A stretch of 64,000 nt of DNA, taken from contig NZ_JAHZMP010000003.1 of the NCBI RefSeq assembly GCF_020748465.1, positions 496,001 to 560,000 of the forward strand, read 5' to 3'. Position numbers and translations under genes: made by a program. Of this stretch, positions 1 through 7,405 are shown piece after piece. Source of the stretch: Terrisporobacter mayombei (lineage in GTDB: Bacteria; Bacillota; Clostridia; Peptostreptococcales; Peptostreptococcaceae). A model generated the notes under the pieces. The model searched no databases, had not been told where the DNA came from, and saw only the letters and a program-made list of their open reading frames with translations. Each line of letters starts with the position of its first letter. The first letter of the stretch is position 1.

Positions 1-183
1 AAAGGAATAACTAAAACTAGAGAAGTAAAAGAAGAAACTGTTAAAAAAGCTTTCTTAAAAGGAAATACTGAAGTTTTAGTTATATTGGAAGATTCTGGGC
101 GCGAAATACTTATCGACGATTTTTCTTCAGATGAAGATATAAAAAAATATTTAGGAGCTTCGTTTATAAATCCTAAAAGATAA
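1..183 (+). CDS. 3' end of an unrecognised protein (partial)
   Basis: An open frame enters from the left edge and runs 60 codons to a TAA at 181-183, with a second in-frame TAA directly after it. The tail is charged, rich in Lys and Glu, with no motif I recognise, and it ends in a short segment reading FINPKR. A rho-independent terminator follows within ten bases, which supports this as a real gene end. The start and most of the protein lie outside the window, so no function is offered. Confidence 0.6.
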   Translation, partial: KGITKTREVKEETVKKAFLKGNTEVLVILEDSGREILIDDFSSDEDIKKYLGASFINPKR

Positions 184-187
184 TAAA

Positions 188-221
188 ATTTCCGAGAGTT
201 ATAAGACTTTCGGAATTTTTA
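188..221 (+). terminator. Intrinsic terminator of the leading partial gene
   Basis: An inverted repeat (TTCCGAGAG with CTTTCGGAA) is followed by a run of T. It lies just after the tandem TAA stops. Confidence 0.8.
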
Positions 222-334
222 ATTTAAAAAACAAAATTATCTGTAATATCAAAGTGAATAACCCCTTAGCCATATGATTAAATAGATTTTTTATTTTTTA
301 TGTATAAATTTTCATTCCAAGGACAATAATACTA

Positions 335-447
335 ATGTAATTTAAATATTTAACTCAATCTCCCCCAATATAAGCTTTCATTTCCCCAGTGGAAGCTACG
401 TTTTTTGCTAAATAGAGAAGAATAAATTTATTCTTCTCTATTTTTTT
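335..447 (+). ncRNA. Candidate small RNA with C-rich loops and tandem terminators
   Basis: The 399 bases between the first terminator and the next gene hold no credible reading frame. They do contain a C-rich stretch (TCTCCCCC at about 358), a hairpin at 373-397 whose loop carries TTTCCCCAG and which is followed by six T, and then a perfect 32-base inverted repeat at 411-442 followed by seven T. Two plus-strand terminators with no gene in front, and C-rich single-stranded segments, resemble Firmicute regulatory RNAs. I see no convincing promoter, so the 5' end is a guess. Confidence 0.3.
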
Positions 448-448
448 A
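411..448 (+). terminator. Strong intrinsic terminator (perfect 16-bp stem)
   Basis: A perfect inverted repeat, 411-426 with 427-442, is followed by a T run on the plus strand. It sits four bases after a first hairpin and T run at 373-406, so the two are in tandem. No protein gene precedes them. Confidence 0.75.
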
Positions 449-582
449 TTAAAATAGTTCTATGTTATTATTTTAGCAATTATCAAGTACATAAATTAAA
501 TTTTTATTGATAAATTATGGTAACATAACTTATATTGTATACTAAGCATATGAATATAAATACTTATTTAAGAGGTGAAATA

Positions 583-912
583 ATGATTGAAATAGGAAAA
601 TTAAAATTAGATAGTGATTTTGATTACAGAATAATAAGAGAAGAAGACAATGATGTAGATTTATATATAGATATAAATTATAGATGTGTAGATATAAATG
701 TTGGAGAATCAGAAATATTTAATTCTAGAATTCAATTTCCATACGTTAGATCCATTCTTTTAAGAATTAATAAAGAAGACCACTTAATGACTGTACATCT
801 TATGAGGGATATCGACTTATTTTCTGCTTTTGCAAACTTTGAAGTAGATTTTTTTAATAGTATTTTTAAAATTAAAAACCTTCAAGAGAAAGTTATTATA
901 AGTAAAAATTAA
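583..912 (+). CDS. Hypothetical protein, 109 aa
   Basis: I do not recognise a family. The frame is open from 535, but the ATG at 583 is preceded by AGAGGTGA at good spacing, so the protein most likely starts MIEIGKLKL. It is acidic in its first half, with no membrane segment, no cysteine cluster and no signal peptide. The C-terminal part (LLRINKEDHLMTVHLMRDIDLFSAFA, split here only by reading) looks like alternating beta strands of a small globular domain. It stands alone, with its own GC-rich terminator immediately downstream, so it is probably monocistronic. Confidence 0.6.
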   Translation: MIEIGKLKLDSDFDYRIIREEDNDVDLYIDINYRCVDINVGESEIFNSRIQFPYVRSILLRINKEDHLMTVHLMRDIDLFSAFANFEVDFFNSIFKIKNLQEKVIISKN

Positions 913-928
913 TCTTCAAAAAAATTAA

Positions 929-956
929 GGGGGCCTTAACAGGCCCCAATTTTTAT
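929..956 (+). terminator. Intrinsic terminator
   Basis: GGGGCC and GGCCCC form a stem around a six-base loop, followed by ATTTTTATTTATTT. This is the most GC-rich hairpin in the area. Confidence 0.85.
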
Positions 957-1150
957 TTATTTCTTTATTTATAATTCAATTGTAATACCAAAATTTTCTC
1001 GTGTCAAGGAATTTTCTGAATATTTTAAATTTTTTGTTTTATATACATTATTTTTTATATATATTGATAAATTTTTAACGTTTAAATCTACATTTACTAT
1101 TTATTCCTTTTTTGTTATTACATCTAGAATAATAGACAATAATAAGATTA

Positions 1151-1180
1151 TTGTCACTCTTACCAAGATTTTGATATAAT
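1151..1180 (+). promoter_or_regulatory. Probable sigma-A promoter of ppaC
   Basis: TTGTCA at 1151-1156 and TATAAT at 1175-1180 are separated by 18 bases, with an extended -10 TG at 1172-1173. The ppaC start codon is about 100 bases downstream. The rest of 957-1283 is AT-rich, and I see nothing else in it. Confidence 0.6.
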
Positions 1181-1283
1181 TATTGTTATATAAAATAATA
1201 TTACATATTAATTTTCATATGTAGTTTTAATAAAAATACAATAAATTAATTACTATTAGTAATTTACGAGAGGAGTTTTACAT

Positions 1284-2195
1284 ATGAGTTTATTTGTTTT
1301 CGGACATAAAAGCCCTGACACTGATTCAATATGCTCAGCAGTATCATTAGCATATTTAAAAAAACAATTAGGAGTTGACGCTAAAGCTTATGCTTTAGAA
1401 GAGCCTAGAAAAGAAGCTAAGTTTGTTTTAGACTACTTTAAAGTAGATACACCAGAAGTTTTACAAGTTGGAGCAATAAAAGGACAAGACGTTGTTTTAG
1501 TAGATCACAACGAAATCGCACAAACTGCTGATGAAATAGCAGAAGCTAATTTAGTAGAAGTAATAGACCACCACAAAATAGGATGCCTTTCTACTGATCT
1601 TCCAATATCAGTAAGAATAATGCCTGTTGGATGTACTTGCACAATAATATACAACTTATATAAAGAAAATAATGTGGAAATACCTTATGAAATAGCTGGA
1701 TTATTATTATCTGCAATATTATCAGATACTTTAATATTCAAATCTCCAACTACTACTGAAAAAGATAAGGAAGCTGCTTTAGCATTAGCTGAAATAGCTA
1801 AGGTTGACTACGAAAAATATGGAATGGAAATGTTTAAAGCTGGTACTTCTTTAGATGGGTTCTCTATAGAAGAAATAGTAAACATGGATTTCAAAGAATT
1901 TGATATGAGTGGTAAAAAAGTTGGTATAGGACAAGTTATGACTTTAGATATAGATGCTGTTTTATCTAAAAAAGAAGAATTCTTAGCTTATATAAATGCA
2001 ACTGAGTTTGATATGTTAGTACTTGCTGTAACTGATATAATAAACGAAGGTTCTTACTTAATCTACAAATGTGAAGATAAAGTAATATCTGAAGCTTTCA
2101 GTGTAAATGCAACTCAAGGTGTATTTGCTGAAGGTGTTGTTTCAAGAAAGAAACAATTAGTGCCTAAGTTAACTGATGCAGTTAAAAACATTTAA
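1284..2195 (+). CDS. ppaC: Manganese-dependent inorganic pyrophosphatase (family II)
   Basis: It hydrolyses pyrophosphate to two phosphates in the cytoplasm, pulling biosynthetic reactions forward. The 303-aa length fits family II enzymes. The N-terminal DHH domain has the metal ligands His8, Asp12 and Asp14 (GHKSPDTDS), Asp74 with His75, and the family signature DHH at 95-97. The C-terminal DHHA2 domain carries SRKKQLVP near the end, with the conserved Arg-Lys-Lys substrate-binding residues. The start is fixed by GAGAGGAG seven bases upstream. It is monocistronic, with its own promoter and terminator, and is one of the few plus-strand genes here. Confidence 0.96.
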   Translation: MSLFVFGHKSPDTDSICSAVSLAYLKKQLGVDAKAYALEEPRKEAKFVLDYFKVDTPEVLQVGAIKGQDVVLVDHNEIAQTADEIAEANLVEVIDHHKIGCLSTDLPISVRIMPVGCTCTIIYNLYKENNVEIPYEIAGLLLSAILSDTLIFKSPTTTEKDKEAALALAEIAKVDYEKYGMEMFKAGTSLDGFSIEEIVNMDFKEFDMSGKKVGIGQVMTLDIDAVLSKKEEFLAYINATEFDMLVLAVTDIINEGSYLIYKCEDKVISEAFSVNATQGVFAEGVVSRKKQLVPKLTDAVKNI

Positions 2196-2230
2196 TTTAA
2201 TTATATAAAAATACAATTTATTAAAAGCAA

Positions 2231-2268
2231 AAAATGACACAGATTAATCTGTGTCATTTTTTATTTTT
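2231..2268 (+). terminator. Intrinsic terminator of ppaC
   Basis: TGACACAGATT pairs with AATCTGTGTCA, flanked by A and T runs. The symmetry means it could also act on the minus strand, downstream of the cyclophilin gene. Confidence 0.85.
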
Positions 2269-2430
2269 AAATCATCATTTCATAATACTATTATAAAATA
2301 ATCTTTTGTTTATTATTACAATGGTTTATTTCTTCTGGTGTTTGTGTTTATGTTTTTAGGATTTACTTTAAATATTGTAAATCATATAACACAAGTTGTA
2401 AATAGTATTTATTTCTATTTATTACATTTA

Positions 2431-2955
2431 TTACATTTTTTCTACTTCTGGATAGTCAACTCCGAACTTTTCAACTGTCATAGTTTTTATTTTTTGATCA
2501 GCTTTAGGTCTGTCTCCTCTATCAACTGGAGTATCTGCTATTTCATCTACTACATCCATTCCTTCTATTACTCTACCAAATCCAGCATATTGACCATCTA
2601 AGTGTGGAGAATTTTTATGCATTATGAAGAATTGAGATCCTGCACTATTTGGCATCATAGTTCTTGCCATAGAGATTACCCCTTTTTCATGTATTAGGTT
2701 GTTTGCAAATCCATTGCTGTTAAATTCACCTTTTATTGAGTATCCTGGTCCACCCATTCCAGTTCCTTGTGGGCATCCGCCTTGAATCATAAATCCTCTT
2801 ATTACCCTATGGAATATAATTCCATCATAATAATGATTATCTATTAAGCTTATAAAGTTATTAACTGTATTTGGAGCTATATGAGGATATAGTTCAACTT
2901 TTATAGTTTTTCCATTTTCCATTTCTATAGTTACTATAGGATTTTTATTTTCCAT
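2431..2955 (-). CDS. Peptidyl-prolyl cis-trans isomerase, cyclophilin type
   Basis: It catalyses proline cis-trans isomerisation during protein folding. The 174-aa protein is a single cyclophilin domain with no signal peptide, so it acts in the cytoplasm. Active-site signatures are FHRVIRGFMIQGG at 48-60 (catalytic Arg50, Gln58) and the later SQFFIMHKNSPHLDG and FGRVIEGMDVVD segments. The short acidic C-terminal tail after the fold is unremarkable. It is transcribed alone, and an unusually DnaA-box-rich region lies upstream. Confidence 0.93.
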   Translation of the reverse strand: MENKNPIVTIEMENGKTIKVELYPHIAPNTVNNFISLIDNHYYDGIIFHRVIRGFMIQGGCPQGTGMGGPGYSIKGEFNSNGFANNLIHEKGVISMARTMMPNSAGSQFFIMHKNSPHLDGQYAGFGRVIEGMDVVDEIADTPVDRGDRPKADQKIKTMTVEKFGVDYPEVEKM

Positions 2956-3074
2956 ATTTCTACCTTCTTTCTTTGGTTGTTATGTATTTTCATATATTAT
3001 TATATACTAAGTTGTAAAAAAATAACTACACTATTATTATTTTACAATATTTAAAAACAGTTTATTGATTTCCC

Positions 3075-3255
3075 TGTGGATATCTTGGCATTTTTATCCA
3101 CAATATCCACATACCTTAAATTTCAAAGTTTTCCACTGTATTACAATTTTTTTGTTTATATATAAAATTAAAACATTACGTTTTATTACCACTTTATCCA
3201 CATAGTTATCCACTTATCTACAATTTATTAACATCTTATTCAGTCTTTATCCACA
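3075..3255. promoter_or_regulatory. Cluster of DnaA-box-like sequences
   Basis: Between the cyclophilin and aminopeptidase genes, TTATCCACA occurs exactly three times (3094-3102, 3194-3202, 3247-3255), all in one orientation. One-mismatch relatives are ATATCCACA (3103-3111), TTATCCACT (3206-3214) and TTATCTACA (3214-3222). TGTGGATAT at 3075-3083 is a one-mismatch copy in the opposite orientation. The consensus DnaA box is TTATNCACA. The region is AT-rich and non-coding. Whether DnaA binds here is inference. Confidence 0.5.
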
Positions 3256-3295
3256 TTTTTATTGACAATTCACAGAATTTTTCAGCATTATTCTT

Positions 3296-4588
3296 TTATA
3301 TTTGATAAAATTCGACAAACGTCTTATATATATTAAAATGATCTTCTACACTTCCAAGTTCTCTGATTGAATGCATAGATAAAATTGGACTACCAATATC
3401 CACAGAATTAATGTCTAAATGTGTTGATGAAATTGGCCCAATTGTAGATCCACCTCTCTCATCTGATCTGTTTACAAATTGTTGATATTTCACTCCACAT
3501 TTTTCACATATATTTTTATATACTCCTGATGAAAAAGCATCACTTGTATAGGCTTGATTTGCACTTATTTTTATTACAGGCCCACCACCCATAATAGGCT
3601 TATTTGTTGGATCATGCTTTTCAACAAGATTTGGGTGAAGAGCATGAGCTAAATCTGCAGATATCATAAAAGATGAATAAATAGCTGAAAAGAATTCTTC
3701 TCTACCATTACCTAGACTTATACAAATTCGTTCCAATAGGTTTAGTAACATATTAGAATCAGCTCCTTGCTTAGTAGAACTGCCTACCTCTTCATTGTCA
3801 AATATGGAAGCTATATTTATGCCATTTTTTCCTTTTGAGTCTATTAATCCATATAAACTAGCATGAGCCATAGATAAGTTATCAAGCCTAGAAGAAGATA
3901 TAAACTCTTCATTTGGACCAATTATATTTCCTTTTTCATATTCATATAAATACAAATCAAAATCAAGAATATCTTTTTTATCCACATTTAGTTCTTTACT
4001 TATTTCTTTTAATAGAAAATCATCTTTTTCTAAAGTACCATTAATTAGTCCTACTAAAGGTAATGTATCTTTTTGCTTATTAAACTTATATCCATCATTT
4101 ATACTTCTGTTCATATGAATAGCTATATTTGGTATTATGCAAATTGGTCGATTTATATTTATTATCTCTTCTCTCGGACATAATACATTTTTGGATTTTA
4201 ATACTACTCTACCTGCAATAGACAATGGTCTATCAAACCAAGTACTTAGTATAGCACCACCATAACCTTCCGTATTTAATTTTAAGTACGTATTCTCCAC
4301 AGTCATTTCCGCATCAGGTTTAATTCTAAAGGTTGGTGAGTCACTGTGGGAACCTATTATCCTAAATCCCTCTTGCATATTGTCAGAGTTTATTACAAAG
4401 GCTGTCAGTGAAGATGAATTTTTTGTTATAAAATACTTTCCACCAACCTTAAGTTGCCATTTCTCATTCATTTTCAATTCATTAAATCCATTTTTTAATA
4501 ATAAATCTTTGCTAGTCTCAACCGCATTAAATGCAGTTGGACTATTATAAATATAATCTATTAAATTTTCAGCAAATTGTTTTTTCAT
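3296..4588 (-). CDS. apeB: M18 family aspartyl aminopeptidase
   Basis: A zinc aminopeptidase that removes N-terminal, preferentially acidic, residues from peptides in the cytoplasm. The 430-aa length is typical of M18. Metal-binding motifs are visible: GSHSDSPTFRIKP (His81, Asp83), FDNEEVGSSTKQGA with the catalytic and ligand Glu pair, and SADLAHALHPN near 317-327. The final SMHSIRELGSVED carries the last His ligand. The start has TAGGAGGAGCT at ideal spacing. It lies 11 bases downstream of pcrA on the same strand, so the two probably share a transcript. No terminator is visible after it. Confidence 0.95.
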   Translation of the reverse strand: MKKQFAENLIDYIYNSPTAFNAVETSKDLLLKNGFNELKMNEKWQLKVGGKYFITKNSSSLTAFVINSDNMQEGFRIIGSHSDSPTFRIKPDAEMTVENTYLKLNTEGYGGAILSTWFDRPLSIAGRVVLKSKNVLCPREEIININRPICIIPNIAIHMNRSINDGYKFNKQKDTLPLVGLINGTLEKDDFLLKEISKELNVDKKDILDFDLYLYEYEKGNIIGPNEEFISSSRLDNLSMAHASLYGLIDSKGKNGINIASIFDNEEVGSSTKQGADSNMLLNLLERICISLGNGREEFFSAIYSSFMISADLAHALHPNLVEKHDPTNKPIMGGGPVIKISANQAYTSDAFSSGVYKNICEKCGVKYQQFVNRSDERGGSTIGPISSTHLDINSVDIGSPILSMHSIRELGSVEDHFNIYKTFVEFYQI

Positions 4589-4599
4589 AGCTCCTCCTA

Positions 4600-6840
4600 T
4601 TAAACTAAGTCTAAAGTTGTATATTCTTTATTTATAGTTTTTATACCTTGGTTATCAAAAGCTATAGTCACATCTGGACCTTTTAAGGCAACTACTGTTC
4701 CTAATCCAAACTTAGGATGATGTACTTTAGCTCCAAGTTTTAAGTCGTCTATATTACTTTCATTTGATGTATTTTTTATAGTAGCATTTGCTTTTTTAGC
4801 AACTTCAACCTTATTCATATTGTTCATCTTATATTTTTGAGTATATTTATCAAGAATATTATAATTTGCCTTTGAGAAAGATAATTCTTTTTGGTCTTTA
4901 TTTAATCTTTCTATACAATCACCTGGCAATTCTTCTATAAATCTAGATGCAATTGAAGGATTAGTTCTACCATATAAGGTTCTTTTTCTTGTTAAGGTTA
5001 AGAATAACTCTTCCTTTGCTCTAGTTATTCCAACATAACAAAGTCTTCTTTCTTCTTCTATGTCACTATCACTCATTGATTGTATCGCTCTAGCAATTGG
5101 GAATATTTTTTCCTCCATTCCTGCTAAAAATACTACTGGGAACTCAAGACCTTTTGATGAATGTATTGTCATTAGAGAAACTCTATCTTCAGATTCTTCC
5201 TCACTATCTGGTTCAGCACTAAGAGCCACTCCTGTTAAAAATGCTTCTAAGCTCTTATCATCGCTTGAACTTTCAAATTCTAAAGCTACTGATATAAGTT
5301 CTTCTAAGTTTTCTAGTCTATCTTCACCTTCATTATTTTTTTCTTTTAATAACTCATCTTTATACCCTGTTACATCCAACACTTTTTCAATTACTTGACT
5401 GACACTATATACGTCTGTAAAGCTTCTTAATGTAGACATTAAATCTACAAATTCACTTATACTCGCTCTAGCTTTTCTTGATATATCTGAGTTATCTTCT
5501 ATATCAATTAATACTGAGTAAATACTTTCTTCCTTTAAGCTGGCTCTATCTTCTATTTTTTCTATAGTTCTAAGGCCTATTCCCCTTCTAGGAACGTTTA
5601 TTATTCTTTTTAAAGATATATCATCCTGAGGGTTTTGTATTACTCTAAGATAAGCTATAATATCTCTTATTTCTTTTCTCTCGTAGAATTTAATACCACC
5701 ATAAATGTTGTATGGTATTCCTGCCCTATTTAATGCATCTTCCACAGAACGAGCTTGTGCATTGGCTCTGTATAAAACGGCAAAATCTTTGTAATCTCTA
5801 TCTTCATATCTTTTCATATATGAAATAGTATTTACTATGAAATCACCCTCATCAATTTCACTTTCTGCTAATTGAATTTTTATTAATTGTCCTTCTTTTT
5901 TGTCACTCCAAAGCCTTTTTCTTTTTCTTTCTGTATTATTTGCAATAACGTGGTTGGCTGCATCTAGTATTACTTGTGTTGACCTATAGTTTTGCTCAAG
6001 TTTTACTATTTTAACATTGTCATAATCCCTTTCAAATTCTAGGATATTTCTTATGTCAGCACCTCTCCAACCATAAATACTTTGGTCATCATCTCCAACA
6101 ACACAAATATTTTGATGTTGTTTAGCTAATAATTTTATTAATTCATATTGGGCTTTACTTGTGTCTTGGTACTCATCTACCATTATGTATCTAAATTTAT
6201 TTCTATAGAAATCTAATACATCTGGACATTCTTTAAATAGTTCAACTGTTTTCATTATTAAGTCATCAAAATCTAAGGCACTATTTCTTTTTAAACGATC
6301 TTGATAAAGTGCATAGATTTCTCCTACTTTTGTTTTAGATATGTCGCCTTCGTTTAATTTTAAGAACTTTTTAGGAGAATATAATTTATCCTTTGCATTA
6401 GATATGCAACTTAATACATATTTAGGATCAAATGCTTTATCACTAATATCTAATTCTCTCATGCAGTCCTTAATTAAAGTAACTTGGTCTGGACTATCAT
6501 AAATTACGAAACTTCTATTATAGCCTATTTTATTTATACCTTTTCTAAGGATACGAACACAACAAGAGTGGAATGTTGTAATCCACATTTCCTTAGTGTC
6601 TGTTCCCTCTAAAGTTTCTTCTACCCTTTCTCTCATCTCATTGGCTGCTTTATTTGTAAATGTTATTGCCAAAATATTTTCAGCTTTAACATCTTTGTCT
6701 TCCATAAGATAACCGATTCGAGTAGTTAAAACTCTAGTCTTTCCTGATCCAGCTCCAGCAAGTATTAAAACAGGTCCTTCTGTATTTTCTACTGCTTCTC
6801 TCTGAGCTGGATTTAATTTTTCTATTATATCTGAAATCAT
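4600..6840 (-). CDS. pcrA: ATP-dependent DNA helicase PcrA (UvrD/Rep superfamily 1)
   Basis: A 3'-5' helicase used in nucleotide excision repair, rolling-circle plasmid replication and removal of RNA polymerase or RecA from DNA. Superfamily 1 motifs are in order: Walker A AGAGSGKT at 28-35, ITFTNKAANEMRER, VDEYQDTS (motif II), GDDDQSIYGWRGAD (motif III), EQNYRST (motif IV), MTIHSSKGLEFPVVF (motif V) and VGITRAKEELFL (motif VI). The last ~50 residues (GAKVHHPKFGLGTVV onward) are the Tudor-like domain that binds RNA polymerase in Gram-positive PcrA. The 746-aa length is normal. AGGAGG precedes the ATG. Confidence 0.97.
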   Translation of the reverse strand: MISDIIEKLNPAQREAVENTEGPVLILAGAGSGKTRVLTTRIGYLMEDKDVKAENILAITFTNKAANEMRERVEETLEGTDTKEMWITTFHSCCVRILRKGINKIGYNRSFVIYDSPDQVTLIKDCMRELDISDKAFDPKYVLSCISNAKDKLYSPKKFLKLNEGDISKTKVGEIYALYQDRLKRNSALDFDDLIMKTVELFKECPDVLDFYRNKFRYIMVDEYQDTSKAQYELIKLLAKQHQNICVVGDDDQSIYGWRGADIRNILEFERDYDNVKIVKLEQNYRSTQVILDAANHVIANNTERKRKRLWSDKKEGQLIKIQLAESEIDEGDFIVNTISYMKRYEDRDYKDFAVLYRANAQARSVEDALNRAGIPYNIYGGIKFYERKEIRDIIAYLRVIQNPQDDISLKRIINVPRRGIGLRTIEKIEDRASLKEESIYSVLIDIEDNSDISRKARASISEFVDLMSTLRSFTDVYSVSQVIEKVLDVTGYKDELLKEKNNEGEDRLENLEELISVALEFESSSDDKSLEAFLTGVALSAEPDSEEESEDRVSLMTIHSSKGLEFPVVFLAGMEEKIFPIARAIQSMSDSDIEEERRLCYVGITRAKEELFLTLTRKRTLYGRTNPSIASRFIEELPGDCIERLNKDQKELSFSKANYNILDKYTQKYKMNNMNKVEVAKKANATIKNTSNESNIDDLKLGAKVHHPKFGLGTVVALKGPDVTIAFDNQGIKTINKEYTTLDLV

Positions 6841-6965
6841 ATATATCCTCCTATAATGCTCATATAAATATATTTTAATCTAATTCTATTTTTTCTTCAA
6901 ACTCCATAATACTATAATAATTCCCATGAATAAAATATAAAATACTTAACCTGTAAATTATCGTT

Positions 6966-7001
6966 AAAAAAAGGCCTTAGGATTTTGGAGAATCCTAAGG
7001 C
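6966..7001 (-). terminator. Second intrinsic terminator after the cobalamin riboswitch
   Basis: On the minus strand, a stem of CCTTAGGATT and AATCCTAAGG with a six-base loop is followed by CCTTTTTTT. It lies about 65 bases beyond the first riboswitch terminator and about 125 bases upstream of pcrA. Confidence 0.8.
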
Positions 7002-7060
7002 ATAGGTTAAGGGTTATTCTATTTTCAAACTATTTTGAAATAAAATAGGTTGAGGGCTAT
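7002..7060. repeat. Pair of 16-base direct repeats between the two terminators
   Basis: The plus strand reads ATAGGTTGAGGGCTAT at 7045-7060 and ATAGGTTAAGGGTTAT at 7002-7017, identical at 14 of 16 positions. They fill the segment between the two minus-strand terminators, where there is no reading frame. Function unknown. Confidence 0.45.
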
Positions 7061-7061
7061 T

Positions 7062-7090
7062 AAAAAAGTGCCTAACTCCAAGTTAGGCAC
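7062..7090 (-). terminator. Terminator hairpin of the riboswitch expression platform
   Basis: On the minus strand, GTGCCTAACT and AGTTAGGCAC form a 10-bp stem closed by three bases, followed by TTTTTTA. The TAGGCA in its 3' arm can also pair with TGCCTA inside the upstream B12 box (AGACCTGCCTA), giving a possible ligand-dependent alternative fold. That switch is inference. Confidence 0.75.
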
Positions 7091-7121
7091 AATATCTTCA
7101 AATAAAAATTTTTATTAAGAT

Positions 7122-7300
7122 ATTTCTCCTACCCCGAAGAAATCACTTTATATTGTAGGCAGGTCTCCTGGCTTTGCTTCATTCTACTCCTTTCCCTTCC
7201 CATGTTTCCACAGTGGTTAAAAGTTTCGTCCACATTACAGTAGCGGGGGCTGCAAAGGTATCTCACCTTTTTCCCTATTAATCTTAGTTTAAGAACCTAA
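7122..7300 (-). ncRNA. Cobalamin (B12) riboswitch, orphan
   Basis: The minus strand carries the conserved cobalamin aptamer elements in order: GGGAA, GGTG..ATACC, GCAGCCCCCGCTACTGT, CCACTG, GGGAAGG, then the B12 box GCCAGGAGACCTGCC at 7156-7170. After it comes a hairpin at 7122-7143 with a GGGGTA loop, which suits the L13 partner of the L5-L13 kissing loop. A TAAGAT/ATCTTA helix could form P1. It has its own promoter and a terminator downstream, but no gene follows before pcrA, about 220 bases past the terminator. The aptamer looks complete rather than decayed. Confidence 0.9.
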
Positions 7301-7334
7301 AATATTTTAATTAATTTAATTTTCAACTAAGATA

Positions 7335-7343
7335 AGTATAACA
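7335..7343 (-). promoter_or_regulatory. Extended -10 promoter in front of the cobalamin riboswitch
   Basis: On the minus strand TGTTATACT gives an extended -10 (TG-N-TATACT), about 40 bases upstream of the conserved aptamer. The -35 region is poor. It lies downstream of the VWA gene stop codon, so the riboswitch RNA need not be a 3' tail of that mRNA. Confidence 0.45.
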
Positions 7344-7405
7344 CATAAAAAAGAATTTTTGTTAGTTTTTACTAATTATTTTATTATATATTTCGCTAGA
7401 ATATC

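Noticed and set aside
2338..2601. Plus-strand frame of 87 codons
   Set aside because: It overlaps the well-supported cyclophilin gene on the other strand, is Phe/Tyr/Ser-rich as expected for an antisense shadow, and has no ribosome site.
7001..7062. ANTAR (EutV-type) dual-hairpin target in the riboswitch transcript
   Set aside because: The hairpin loops are TGG and CTCCAA and lack the six-base A..G loop pattern of ANTAR sites.
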